This document shows, piece after piece, positions 9,301-16,651 of a stretch of DNA of 43,067 nucleotides; position 1 is the stretch's first letter, and each line of letters begins with the position of its first letter. The notes under the pieces are model-generated. The model was not told the origin of the DNA, did not search any database, and saw only the letters and a list, made by a program, of their open reading frames with translations. Made by a program: the position numbers and the translations under genes. The stretch comes from Sedimentisphaerales bacterium (lineage in GTDB: Bacteria; Planctomycetota; Phycisphaerae; Sedimentisphaerales; SG8-4): the NCBI GenBank assembly GCA_016928975.1, contig JAFGJR010000140.1:1-43067 (forward strand). Direction: 5' to 3'.

Positions 9301-9842
9301 ATTATCCCGTGGATCAGATTCTCTGGTCACCCGATGGATCGAAGGTCGCCATCGGCGCCAGCCGCGAGATATGGATCTTGAACGCGGATCCGAATCTGCT
9401 CATCAGTCAACGTCTGGGAAGCAGGATTCCTGGAGGCGACCTGATCGCGCATGAGGTGGCCAAGCTCAGCCGTGCCATCGCCGTCGATCCGCTCTACCCC
9501 GAGAATTACCTCGAACGGGCGGTTGCCTACATGTCCTCGGGTCGGTATGCGGACGTCGAGTCCGATCTCCGCCAGTTCGACGCCGTCGTCACCAGCGACG
9601 ATCACCACATTGGCTATGAGCTGTTTTGGTGGCTGAAAGAGTGCTATGCGAATGGGATGCACGACGGGGCCGCACTGCTCACGCCCTACGCCGAGAGGTT
9701 CATGGAGAGATTCCCGGCAGAGGTGCCTTCCTACAAGCCGTTGGTGGTGGAAATGGCTGAGCAGCATGAGCGTGAGGGCAGGACCGAATTGGCCGCCCGG
9801 TGGAGAGCAAAACTGCAAGCGTTCGAGTCAAGGGAGAATTGA
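6318..9842 (+). CDS. Large Ser/Thr protein kinase with TPR and beta-propeller sensor
   Basis: A 1174-residue membrane Ser/Thr kinase. The cytoplasmic kinase domain (about residues 70-335) has GEGGMAVVY, the ATP-anchoring Lys110 (VALKIIKLG), HRDIKPSN with catalytic Asp203, DFG with Asp224, and the activation-loop end [11 protein letters not shown] single membrane helix ([18 protein letters not shown]) lies near residue 405. Outside the membrane follow TPR-like helices (about 430-730; [38 protein letters not shown]), PD40/TolB-like propeller blades (about 780-1040; [44 protein letters not shown]) and further TPR at the end. I chose GTG 6318 because GGGAG stands 8 nt upstream and the protein then starts like its relatives; TTG 6282 and GTG 6288 are in frame too. 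It probably works with the upstream ECF factor. Confidence 0.93.
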   Translation: MEDRNEEAIFDAAIELKDPTERARFVAQACGGDQKLLADVESLLRSHDSHSLLDAPLLDSVAVENQPPVAEGPGTVIGRYKLLEKIGEGGMAVVYMAEQEQPIRRKVALKIIKLGMDTRQVIARFEVERQALAMMDHPSIAKVLDAGATGTGRPYFVMELVQGISITEYCDKNNLSTKDRLALFIQVCNAVQHAHQKGIIHRDIKPSNVMVTHHDGKPVPKVIDFGIAKATNQRLTEKTLFTRYAHLIGTPAYMSPEQAELSDLDIDTRSDIYSLGVLLYELLTGTTPFSEEELRKAGYIEMQRIIREQEPAKPSTRLSTLGDTLTNIARCRNSSPDLLTRALRGDLDWIVMKSLEKDRARRYETTNSLAEDIRRHLDCEPVSARPPTSWYRGKKLLQRHGRLVGLLAVVATTLVTATVVSTSLYVRMRRAIHTASTLQNQVDVDHKLSAAQKLYNQGRHLAALEELEGAFQERDLGSKAHLFHAQLLIELKRGPEAEAELLPLTQADREIAATAHYLLARANIGQDKVKAAEHEALATSMLPDTAEAYVLRAITAPTQDEALEWLNRAIALDASYYPAHKARALIYYSRMEDEKAVEDVAALIVLRPKGYLGYALRAVQRREAGRLEEALIDHERAISLCEDAAELAEVHEHRYVTHVRRRDYASALQDARRLVDLSPQSADYRMCTAICLVATEDYAGAQREYRSIVQTSYSWDRSARSWLALHVLDALKAGWTFRIPPEIADKAPFAMVRRTMDCYNALVRNAVRIPVRNRGFIAFSWSPDSRRLLCGWGGVFGAMGRTIRDAVPGLFAGPSVKIIDIESGDQRLLTSNNQWFPAWSPDGKRIAFSDKDGNLCLVPPEGGLPRIVAQGIAPQWSRDSQHLYFRKSFGGSELYSIDIRNPDPRLIEAVRLPGWFVPCEEQGWMAFGTPADMSIVDMTSGSTLYRCPSPWPLFVWQLQRSPSGKELFFASWWSYKQVGPIVLDTETKELYQVLDYPVDQILWSPDGSKVAIGASREIWILNADPNLLISQRLGSRIPGGDLIAHEVAKLSRAIAVDPLYPENYLERAVAYMSSGRYADVESDLRQFDAVVTSDDHHIGYELFWWLKECYANGMHDGAALLTPYAERFMERFPAEVPSYKPLVVEMAEQHEREGRTELAARWRAKLQAFESREN

Positions 9843-10115
9843 CTTGCCGTATAGGAGGATGCACATGGGTACAAGGAGTCCGCCGTAACCACTTCGGCTT
9901 GGTCCGGAACGAACGGGTGAATAAGGAGCGTGGGAATCAGCGGTGTCTCATGGTGCATAGAGGGTCTGCGCGCACATGGATCGGTACAGGAATCATGTCT
10001 GGAGGGTAAGCACAGTGAGATCCGGGAAGAACCCACCGTTCATGTAGCGACGGCACAACATCGTGAGAGTCCAAACACAACGAGTTGAACTCCTACGGAG
10101 TAAGGAGAAATGAAG

Positions 10116-11549
10116 ATGAATGCTAAGAACAAATGGGTCACAGTATCAGTCATCCTGCTGCTGGTTTCTTCTGCCACGGCGATCGGGCAGCCGACGGAAG
10201 ACGTGGTTGCCATTCGAGCGGAGTTTGCCAAGGCGATTGACAACCACGATCTGGAAGCCATTGCCTCGTATTTCGCAGACGACGCCGTCTGGTGTGTCAC
10301 ATACGTGGCCGAGCCCTTGGACACGAGCGAGAAGAGAAAGGCGTACTTGGCGGAGATCTACCTCGGCTCGCCAGATACGCATACAACGGAGGGACTTGTC
10401 CTCTCGTCGGGCAACACCGTGGTGGTGGATCACGCGATGGTTGGCACGCACACGCACGACCAACCCGGCATTCCAGCCACCGGGAAGGCCTGGGTCGGAC
10501 CCCACATGGACGTCTACGATTTCGAAGGAGGCAAGATCAAGAAGCTGACGACCTACGCGGATATTGCCGGATACTTGATCCAGATCGGTCTCATGCCCGC
10601 TCCGACAGTACCTCCGTTGGTCCCATCCATTACCGTCCCGGCCCCCGAGCCAACTGGGCTTTCTCCTCTGGAGGCCAATGCCGAACTTGTGAAACGGTGG
10701 AACAGCCACGACGTCGCCGACATTACCAAGATGATTCACCGAGACGCAAGCCACTTTGCGGGCCCCCTGGGCAGAGCCCTCAATCGTGCCGAAATGGGCG
10801 CTTTGAACGAAATGTATTTCAAAGGCTTCTCCAACACTACCATCAAACCACTGCGCACCCTTGACTTAGGGAGCGGCTGGGTCCTGCTGGAATATGTGAC
10901 AACGGGCACGCACGATGGTCAATTCATGGGTGTGCCTGCCTCCGGGTATCTGGCGGAGATTCCCGTCGCATGGTTGGCCCATTATGATGCGGCCGGACTG
11001 CTGACGCAGCAATCCTTCTACTACGACAACCTGACCCTGATGACCCAGATGACGACGGCTCCCTTCGGCGTGGATGGCGTCTGGATCACGAAGGTGCCGA
11101 CGCCGTTGGGCAGCCTGCTCCTGCGATGCACCTATACGGCGCTGGACGCGGCCAAGACGCGATTCAACGCCGAGTTGGAGGACATCAACAGACTCCCCTT
11201 GTTCACCGAGCTTTACCCGCAGGCCAACGGGAGCAAGTGGGCCGGCGGAGAAGCCATCGTCACCGGGCGGAACAAGTGCGAGGCTACTTTTCTTCAATAC
11301 CATACCAAGACGTCCGGGATCAACTCGGAGCAGATCGTGGGGATTGCGACAATCAAGGCCTACTTTGAACTTGTGGGGCCGGACCAGATCCGCGGCAGCG
11401 GGACGGGGTCCTATTACCTGGCGACTCAGGACGCCGATCAGGATGGCTTCCCCGACGACGGTGAGGAGCCGGTCGTCTGTCTTCCCTGGTCATGGACTTC
11501 GAGACGTCTGACGACAATGCCTGGTTGCACTCCGACACCAATGCCATAG
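10116..11549 (+). CDS. Secreted protein with two SnoaL/NTF2-like domains
   Basis: A 477-residue exported protein. A Sec signal peptide (NKWVTVSVILLLVSSATAIG) precedes two SnoaL-like units: the first (about residues 28-155) has FAKAIDNHDLEAIASYFADD and WVGPHMDVYDFEGGKIKKLT, the second (about 190-310) has LVKRWNSHDVADITKMIHRD and LAHYDAAGLLTQQSFYYDN. The spacing resembles the polyketide-cyclase-like ester cyclases, though here the enzyme role is unproven. Near the C-terminus DADQDGFPDDGEE looks like a calcium-binding Asp-rich loop, followed by a low-complexity end that may not be native. ATG 10116 is preferred over 10110 because AGGAG at 10103-10107 is 8 nt from the former and only 2 nt from the latter. 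No pathway context is visible. Confidence 0.75.
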   Translation: MNAKNKWVTVSVILLLVSSATAIGQPTEDVVAIRAEFAKAIDNHDLEAIASYFADDAVWCVTYVAEPLDTSEKRKAYLAEIYLGSPDTHTTEGLVLSSGNTVVVDHAMVGTHTHDQPGIPATGKAWVGPHMDVYDFEGGKIKKLTTYADIAGYLIQIGLMPAPTVPPLVPSITVPAPEPTGLSPLEANAELVKRWNSHDVADITKMIHRDASHFAGPLGRALNRAEMGALNEMYFKGFSNTTIKPLRTLDLGSGWVLLEYVTTGTHDGQFMGVPASGYLAEIPVAWLAHYDAAGLLTQQSFYYDNLTLMTQMTTAPFGVDGVWITKVPTPLGSLLLRCTYTALDAAKTRFNAELEDINRLPLFTELYPQANGSKWAGGEAIVTGRNKCEATFLQYHTKTSGINSEQIVGIATIKAYFELVGPDQIRGSGTGSYYLATQDADQDGFPDDGEEPVVCLPWSWTSRRLTTMPGCTPTPMP

Positions 11550-11677
11550 ACACCCAGGGCGCGATGCGCGAACGGATGGGTTGGACTGTATGTTGCGGAG
11601 GGTTGTCCATGGATGGCAGCCCTCCGCCAGTCCATCGGTTACTCCAACCAAGAAGAGCGATGAAAGGAAGGTGAGGA

Positions 11678-13342
11678 ATGAACAAGACAGGTGATTCGAG
11701 AATGGTAACAGCAGTCTGTGGTATTTTGACGGTTATCTGGAGTTGTGCCCAAGTCGTCAGAGCGGACTACACGTACGGCGAGCCGACCCTGATTCCCAAT
11801 GTGAGCATGTCCGGCGCCGGCTCGCCGCAGGTTTCGCCTGACGGGCTGGAACTGTACTTCGCATACAATTATCCGGGGGAGTGCCGTGACCTGTGGGTCG
11901 CGAGACGAACGACAACCAAGGAACCCTGGGGCACGCCGGTTCCACTGGACCCCCCAGTCAATTCGCCTGGGCCGGTGGGCGCTATGTCCATCTCCGCTGA
12001 CGGTCTGGAGCTGTACTTCGGCGAGGGCCATCAGACCCACTGGACATCAGGCTGCTGGGCGAGCCCCCAAGGGTATGGGAGCGGCGACCTGTGGGTGTCG
12101 AAACGGGCTACGAAAACAGATCCCTGGGGCGCACCGCAGAACCTTGGTGCGACGGTCAACTCCACGAACTGGGAGGATCATCCGTCCCTATCAGCGGATG
12201 GCCTGTCGCTTTACTTCGCGTCCGAGCGGTCCGGGTCCTGCAAACTGTGGATGACGACCCGGCCCGCGAAGGACGCGCCCTGGGGTACGCCGGCGCCGCT
12301 TGGCGCCCCACTCGACATATCGCTGGACTGCACGCCGTTCATCTCGCCCGATGATCTGGCCCTCTACTTCTCCGTGGGAATGTCACCAACACCGTGGATC
12401 CCCGACATCTACGTGAGCCGACGCGCCGACGCCACGGCACCCTGGGGCAAACCGGTGCCATTCGCGCCGGTGAACTCGCCAATTGCGGAATACCACGTGT
12501 CCTTCTCGACAGAAGACTCCGCTCTATATTTCACTCGCGCCAACGACATCTGGAGTGTCTACGATCTATGGCAGGTGGAGGTGTTGCCCATCGTGGACTT
12601 CAACGGCGACGGTAGAATCGATGGTCAGGATGTCCTGGCCATGGCGCGACATTGGGGCCAGAAGCATCCCCTGTGCGACATCGGTCCGGTCGTGTGGGGC
12701 GACGGGATCGTGGACGTCGAGGACTTGACTGTCCTTGCGGAGCACATCGGGGAAGAGGTGGTTGATTCGACCCTGATCCTTCACTGGGCACTGGACGAGA
12801 CAGAGGGCGAGGCTGTGCATGACAGCGCAGGCACGAACGATGGTATTACGGTGGGAGATCCGTCCTGGCGGGCGGACGGGAAGATCGGCGGGGCACTGGC
12901 GTTCGACGGCAAGGACGATTTCGTTACCTCAGGGAAGACCGCCGTCGATCCGGCCGCGGGACCGTTCAGCGTCATTGCGTGGATCAAGGGCGGAGCGAAG
13001 AACCGCGTGATCGTCTCGCAGACACCGGGGGTGGATTGGCTGTATCTGAACAAGGATGGCATGCTGGCGACGGACCTCAAGGCATCCGGCAAGGACGGCA
13101 AGACTCTTGTCTCCAGTGCCTCCTTGATCGATGACCAATGGCACCGGGTGGTTTTCACCTGGGACGGCACGAATCGGGTCTTGGGCGTAGACGGCGTGGA
13201 GGTCGCCAGGGACACGCAGCCGAGCCTAGCGGCATCGAGTGGCAAGCTGAACGTCGGCGCCGGCAGGACTCTTGCGGCAACCAGCCGCTGGTCCGGCCTG
13301 ATCGACGACGTGCGAGTCTACAACCGGGCCGTGCAGCCGTAG
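11678..13342 (+). CDS. Secreted PD40-repeat protein with dockerin and LamG domains
   Basis: A 554-residue exported protein. After a signal peptide (VTAVCGILTVIWSCAQVVRA) come about five PD40/WD-like blades, each with the pattern SxDGLxLYF (SPDGLELYFAYNY, SADGLELYFGEG, SADGLSLYFASERSG, SPDDLALYFSVG). A type I dockerin pair follows at about 308-360: DFNGDGRIDGQDVLAMARHW and the weaker WGDGIVDVEDLTVLAEHI, each a calcium-binding loop and helix. The last 190 residues form a LamG/concanavalin-like domain (LHWALDETEGEAVHDSAG; GLIDDVRVYNRAV), usual for glycan or matrix binding. No cohesin gene is seen. AAGGTG lies 6 nt before the ATG. It ends at a terminator-like hairpin 100 nt downstream. Confidence 0.85.
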   Translation: MNKTGDSRMVTAVCGILTVIWSCAQVVRADYTYGEPTLIPNVSMSGAGSPQVSPDGLELYFAYNYPGECRDLWVARRTTTKEPWGTPVPLDPPVNSPGPVGAMSISADGLELYFGEGHQTHWTSGCWASPQGYGSGDLWVSKRATKTDPWGAPQNLGATVNSTNWEDHPSLSADGLSLYFASERSGSCKLWMTTRPAKDAPWGTPAPLGAPLDISLDCTPFISPDDLALYFSVGMSPTPWIPDIYVSRRADATAPWGKPVPFAPVNSPIAEYHVSFSTEDSALYFTRANDIWSVYDLWQVEVLPIVDFNGDGRIDGQDVLAMARHWGQKHPLCDIGPVVWGDGIVDVEDLTVLAEHIGEEVVDSTLILHWALDETEGEAVHDSAGTNDGITVGDPSWRADGKIGGALAFDGKDDFVTSGKTAVDPAAGPFSVIAWIKGGAKNRVIVSQTPGVDWLYLNKDGMLATDLKASGKDGKTLVSSASLIDDQWHRVVFTWDGTNRVLGVDGVEVARDTQPSLAASSGKLNVGAGRTLAATSRWSGLIDDVRVYNRAVQP

Positions 13343-13371
13343 CATGAGCGCGAGCGCCCATGGTTCAAGAT

Positions 13372-13413
13372 CACGGGCAGAGCTTGCCCTCGCGAACGCG
13401 GGGGATGCCCGTG
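13372..13413. repeat. Intergenic inverted repeat
   Basis: CACGGGCA at 13372-13379 is perfectly inverted as TGCCCGTG at 13406-13413, with a smaller palindrome GGGCAGAGCTTGCCC inside. It lies between the dockerin protein and hisI and looks like a short dispersed palindromic repeat; no T-run follows. Confidence 0.45.
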
Positions 13414-13442
13414 CTACGCAGAACAAGGGCCGGTGGAGAACG

Positions 13443-13461
13443 GAGCCGCCGGCTCTTTCTT
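13443..13461 (+). terminator. Probable intrinsic terminator after the dockerin gene
   Basis: GAGCC, loop GCC, GGCTC form a 5-bp GC-rich hairpin followed by TTTCTT. It is correctly placed to end the rightward transcript of the secreted dockerin protein before the convergent hisI gene. Confidence 0.5.
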
Positions 13462-13479
13462 GTCATTCATGCGATTGGG

Positions 13480-13899
13480 CTAGGTCGCCTGTTTCTTGTA
13501 GGCGGCTTTGGGGTCGTAGACCTTCTGGGCGATGAATTCGAGGTCGGTCTTGCTGCCGGGCTTGAGGGCCCGGTAGAAGCAGGAGTGGTAGCCGACGTGG
13601 CATTGGCCTTGATTGACGGAGACCTTGAGGATCAGGCAATCCTGGTCGCAATCGACGAGGATCTGGCGGACGGTCTGGACGTGGCCGCTTTCTTCACCTT
13701 TGGTCCAGAGCTTGCCCCGGGAGCGGCTGAAGTAGGTGGCCCGGCCGGTCTCGATCGTGCGGTCGAGGGCCTCGCGGTTCATCCAGGCGACCATGAGGAC
13801 CTGGCCGGTCTGGGCGTCCTGGGCGATGGCCGGGATCAGGCCCTGGCCGTCAAACTTCGGCGTGAACTCCAATTCTTCTTCCACCTGCTTCGATTCCAC
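13480..13899 (-). CDS. hisI: Phosphoribosyl-AMP cyclohydrolase
   Basis: HisI opens the adenine ring of phosphoribosyl-AMP, the third step of histidine biosynthesis. The 139-residue protein has the usual single-domain length and its motifs: [20 protein letters not shown], the substrate region [19 protein letters not shown], and the metal-binding set [11 protein letters not shown] with [14 protein letters not shown], which supplies the zinc cysteines and magnesium aspartates. GTG 13899 is chosen because GAGGTGG lies 5 nt upstream; GTG 13908 would overlap that site. The gene stands alone, without hisE or other his genes, as often in Planctomycetota. Confidence 0.95.
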   Translation of the reverse strand: MESKQVEEELEFTPKFDGQGLIPAIAQDAQTGQVLMVAWMNREALDRTIETGRATYFSRSRGKLWTKGEESGHVQTVRQILVDCDQDCLILKVSVNQGQCHVGYHSCFYRALKPGSKTDLEFIAQKVYDPKAAYKKQAT

Positions 13900-14075
13900 G
13901 CGATCCACCTCAAATGTCCGGAGATTGCTTCTGACGCAGCCATGTTACCGGCCTGGCACCCAATCTGCAACATGTCATTGGCGAGCAAGGGGGAATTCGG
14001 CATCGTTTGAGGTTCGCCTGGCGTGCAAATCGACTTGTGGCTTTGGAGCAAGAACCGGCGGCAGCCATCGCGCAC

Positions 14076-14097
14076 GGGGCCGGGTCTTCATTATTCA
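14076..14097 (+). repeat. Left 22-bp terminal inverted repeat of the RAYT element
   Basis: The segment starts GGGGCCGGGTCTTC and ends ATTATTCA. It matches the inverted copy at 14810-14831 in 21 of 22 positions. The transposase stop codon (TAA, minus strand, 14091-14093) lies inside this repeat. Confidence 0.8.
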
Positions 14098-14771
14098 TTT
14101 TCACTAATCTCCGGAACATCGGACACACTCTCGCGTCCTGGGAGCAGGCTATTGCGTACCCACCGGACGAATCCTTCAGATCCCAGAATCGACCTGCCGA
14201 CCACCTCACCCCAAGGACTCTCCTCGTCGGGCTGTGACAGGTTATCCGCATATCGCCGTTGTGCCGTGGCGCGCCGGTGAGCGAACCCGCCGAGAATCCG
14301 GCTCACCTCCAGCCATGCCGGAGCCTTCACTGCCTTGACGAAATATCGACAACTGCTCCAGGAGTAGTCCCAAGGACGCGAAATGATCCCGGCCCGCACC
14401 GGATTGCGATGGACATACCGCGACAACGCCTCCAGGTACGTGCCGGCGTCGATCAAAATCGCCTTGAAGCGCCCCTGAAACACGTGCCCACTGCAGTGGT
14501 GTCGCCGATTGTAGTGGCCGGAGTAGCTGGCGTGCAGCCAGTGCATCGCCTGGCTGAGATTGCCTTCGGGCGTCTCCACAATCAAGTGAAAATGGTTCGT
14601 CATCAGACAGTAGGCGTGAATCGACGTGCCGAACAGCCCTGCCGCTCGCCCAATGTCCGACAGGAACCGCTCCCGGTCCTGATCGTCCTGCACCATTGCC
14701 TCGCGTCGCTGCCCGCGATTCAGCACATGGTAGAACGCCCCGGGGCATTCAATGCGCAATGCCCTGGCCAT
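14091..14771 (-). CDS. REP-associated tyrosine transposase (Y1/HUH, RAYT)
   Basis: A 226-residue single-strand transposase of the IS200-like Y1 superfamily. It starts with the family signature MARALRIECPGAFYHVLNRG, carries the metal-binding HUH motif NHFHLIVET (His60 and His62) after SIHAYCLMT, and has the tyrosine helix GTYLEALSRYVHRNPVRAG followed by WDYSWSSCRYFV. These enzymes nick and join single-stranded DNA at hairpins, with a tyrosine forming the covalent intermediate. The length is normal and the frame intact, so it is probably active. The 3' end overlaps the left terminal repeat of the element. Confidence 0.93.
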   Translation of the reverse strand: MARALRIECPGAFYHVLNRGQRREAMVQDDQDRERFLSDIGRAAGLFGTSIHAYCLMTNHFHLIVETPEGNLSQAMHWLHASYSGHYNRRHHCSGHVFQGRFKAILIDAGTYLEALSRYVHRNPVRAGIISRPWDYSWSSCRYFVKAVKAPAWLEVSRILGGFAHRRATAQRRYADNLSQPDEESPWGEVVGRSILGSEGFVRWVRNSLLPGRESVSDVPEISENE

Positions 14772-14775
14772 CCCC

Positions 14776-14967
14776 TCAGCTTACCCATACCCGATCGGAA
14801 ATGCAATAGTGAATAATGAAGACACGGCCCCCTCGCCCTCTCTTGCTGTAGCCTCCGATTGCTGAGTCACCGGTGCCAACCGTTGGCGCAGCGCCGGCCC
14901 ACAAAGCCAGCAAGCCGACCGCCATGCCAGCGGTTAACCCCAGTTGAGACAATGTTACCGACCTCAT
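14776..14967 (-). CDS. Small exported protein ORF, C-terminus replaced by the RAYT element
   Basis: A 63-codon ORF preceded by a near-ideal AAAGGAGG, 7 nt from the ATG. It encodes a signal-peptide-like start (SQLGLTAGMAVGLLALWAGA, ending in APTVG) and then a short tail GDSAIGGYSKRGRGG that runs into the right terminal repeat at 14831, so the last 18 or so residues are encoded by the element. The native C-terminus is therefore probably lost. Function unknown. It sits downstream of the prepilin-like gene on the same strand, about 390 nt away. Confidence 0.5.
   Translation of the reverse strand: MRSVTLSQLGLTAGMAVGLLALWAGAAPTVGTGDSAIGGYSKRGRGGRVFIIHYCISDRVWVS
14810..14831 (-). repeat. Right 22-bp terminal inverted repeat of the RAYT element
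   Basis: Read on the minus strand it begins GGGGCCGTGTCTTC and ends ATTATTCA, differing from the left copy at one base. It overlaps the 3' part of the small exported-protein ORF. Confidence 0.8.
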
Positions 14968-15360
14968 GTTACTGCCTCCTTTCGAGAACACACGTCCCGA
15001 AACAACATCAGAGTCTTGTGATTGGGAGCAATGGGCTCCCGCATTTGTCCAACAGACAGCATTCCTAGTGCCCCCGGACCATGATTGCGATCATGACTTT
15101 CACCTCCTTTGTCGCCCCTGTCTTCCTCCGGATTGTACCTCAGTTCACATCCGAAACGCGCGCCTACACTCTCTGGCCTTGTATCAGGAGACCTTCGAAG
15201 ATACATCAGAGGCTGCTCATCCCTGACCTGGCCATTCCGCTTTGGCGGAATTCGTTCCGAGTTGTCTCGCCCTTTTCCTATTCCGTCGGCACACCACCGA
15301 CAGTCAACAAACCATGAGGCGTTTCATACCCGAAAACGCCGAGCATCTACAGCGCGGTGC
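14968..15360 (-). other. Leader region with a nine-codon ORF and two hairpins
   Basis: This stretch upstream of the small exported-protein ORF holds no long gene. On the minus strand it contains a nine-codon ORF (15094-15065, MIAIMVRGH) led by AAAGGAGGTG, a full match to the ribosomal anti-Shine-Dalgarno, 8 nt from its ATG. Further upstream are an 18-nt hairpin ATTCCGC/TTTG/GCGGAAT (15234-15251) and the hairpin GTCGG...CCGAC near 15290. The set looks like a leader or attenuator, but no known riboswitch was recognised. Confidence 0.35.
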
Positions 15361-16386
15361 TCAGTAATCCTTGAAATTCCTCATCCATTGGGGCCAATCC
15401 TCTGGCCTTGCGCCGCCGGCCTTGGTCCAGGGACCTTGCGTGTTGTACTGCGTGTGCCATTTGAGAGTCCAAATCTCCTTGAGCCCGACCTTGCGCACCG
15501 ACCAGTCCAGGAACAGATGATTCACCCCACCCTCATGGCGATTGAAGCAAACAACACTGGCGTGAGTTCCTGGGCACACGGTCGGGACAGCGTCACACTC
15601 TGGTGGCAGGTATTTGTCGCTGTACAGGCGCACGAAAGACCCCGCGCTGTCGAAAAAGACCGGGACTGTCGCCGCGTTCTTGACCGCACTGGTCATCCAC
15701 ATGAAGCGAAGGTCGTCAGGGACGCCCGGATCGGTTCTGTCACCGCACCATGACTGAGCCTCAAAGCTCGGGGCGTAACTGCTGTACCACTGCCACGCCC
15801 GCAACCGCCCTGACGAAGGGTCGTCAAACCAACAATGCCAAGGCATAAAGGTGCCACCCTCTTCCCATAAGGTACTCTCTTCTGAAGATCGTGGTTTCGC
15901 GACCATGGGACAATGGAGAAGGTTCCTGACAGCCGTGAACGATGCCGGGTCCGGCATAGCACGTTCCGCGGTGCTGTGGGCGCCGAGCATTTCCCAACTC
16001 CATCGCCAGGAATTCCAATAGTTGTGCACATCGGGCGACTCATTCCACAACGGCAGGTAGCCATCGTTCTCTGACGTATATGTCGCGTAGAGGATACCCC
16101 ACTGACGGAGATTGGCTTGGCAAGCCAGATTCCTGGCTTGCTTTCGCACGCGCTGCAGCGACGGCAGCAGGATCGAGATGAGCAGGGCGATGATGGAGAT
16201 CACCACCAACAGCTCGATGAGGGTGAAGGCGGGGGGGATTTGTGATTTACGATCTCTGATGGTTGATCTTCGACGGTCGATTGATGAATGATCGTTGTTG
16301 AACGACTGGCGTGCCGCCGCGCACGCGTAGCCTCCTATCCGCCCCCCCGGCCCCGCGATCCCGGCGTTTGGCCTTGCGCCACTCAT
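15361..16386 (-). CDS. Prepilin-like protein with H-X9-D motif
   Basis: A 341-residue type II pseudopilin-like protein. The prepilin cleavage and methylation motif [20 protein letters not shown] begins about residue 53, followed by the helix ([20 protein letters not shown]), a Cys/Trp-rich globular part and, near the end, [16 protein letters not shown], a variant of the H-X9-DG motif of planctomycete prepilin-type proteins with Trp in place of Gly. The leader before the motif is unusually long, about 52 residues, and contains [17 protein letters not shown], encoded by a sequence that recurs in intergenic DNA (see the repeat near 30947). AGGAG lies 7-8 nt before the ATG. Expected at the envelope; exact role unknown. 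Confidence 0.85.
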   Translation of the reverse strand: MSGARPNAGIAGPGGRIGGYACAAARQSFNNDHSSIDRRRSTIRDRKSQIPPAFTLIELLVVISIIALLISILLPSLQRVRKQARNLACQANLRQWGILYATYTSENDGYLPLWNESPDVHNYWNSWRWSWEMLGAHSTAERAMPDPASFTAVRNLLHCPMVAKPRSSEESTLWEEGGTFMPWHCWFDDPSSGRLRAWQWYSSYAPSFEAQSWCGDRTDPGVPDDLRFMWMTSAVKNAATVPVFFDSAGSFVRLYSDKYLPPECDAVPTVCPGTHASVVCFNRHEGGVNHLFLDWSVRKVGLKEIWTLKWHTQYNTQGPWTKAGGARPEDWPQWMRNFKDY

Positions 16387-16589
16387 TTCTACGCTCCTTC
16401 TTCCTCAAAGGAAACGTACCACTTCCGCTTTCCTGCCGGGTCTACCACCTTTCATCCAATGCCTCGAGCGCCAATCCTGAATTCGATTCTGCCAACCGCC
16501 CCACGCCGATGTCAAGGACTTTCTTCAAGAAGGATCTTCCGCCGACGCAAAACCGTGAGGTAGAGCCAATCGCAGGAGAGGATTGCTTC

Positions 16590-16618
16590 TTGTCAGGCCG
16601 TGTTTTAGCGGCTATATT
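16590..16618 (+). promoter_or_regulatory. Sigma-70-type promoter for the flippase-like gene
   Basis: TTGTCA at 16590-16595, a 17-bp spacer, and TATATT at 16613-16618: each hexamer has five of six consensus bases. Transcription would start near 16625, which places the start codon at TTG 16652 and excludes the TTG at 16583. Confidence 0.5.
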
Positions 16619-16651
16619 TTTCGTGGACAAGCTCTTTTTTGGAGACAGATA

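Larger units (their letters stand above)
14076..14831 (-). mobile_element. 756-bp RAYT transposase unit bounded by inverted repeats
   Basis: A single Y1 transposase gene is enclosed by two 22-bp inverted repeats with one mismatch. No target-site duplication is visible in the bases directly outside the repeats. RAYT proteins are usually single-copy domesticated genes acting on REP hairpins elsewhere, so a gene with its own near-perfect terminal repeats looks like a self-contained mobile unit or REP-flanked REPtron. The right repeat runs into the end of a small secreted-protein ORF, indicating insertion into or beside that gene. Confidence 0.6.

Noticed and set aside
9865..9888. Seven-codon ORF behind TAGGAGG
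   Set aside because: Good Shine-Dalgarno but very short and with no associated gene or structure; less convincing than the one at 15065-15094.
13360..14010. 216-codon open frame on the plus strand
   Set aside because: Antisense to hisI, whose catalytic residues are all present.
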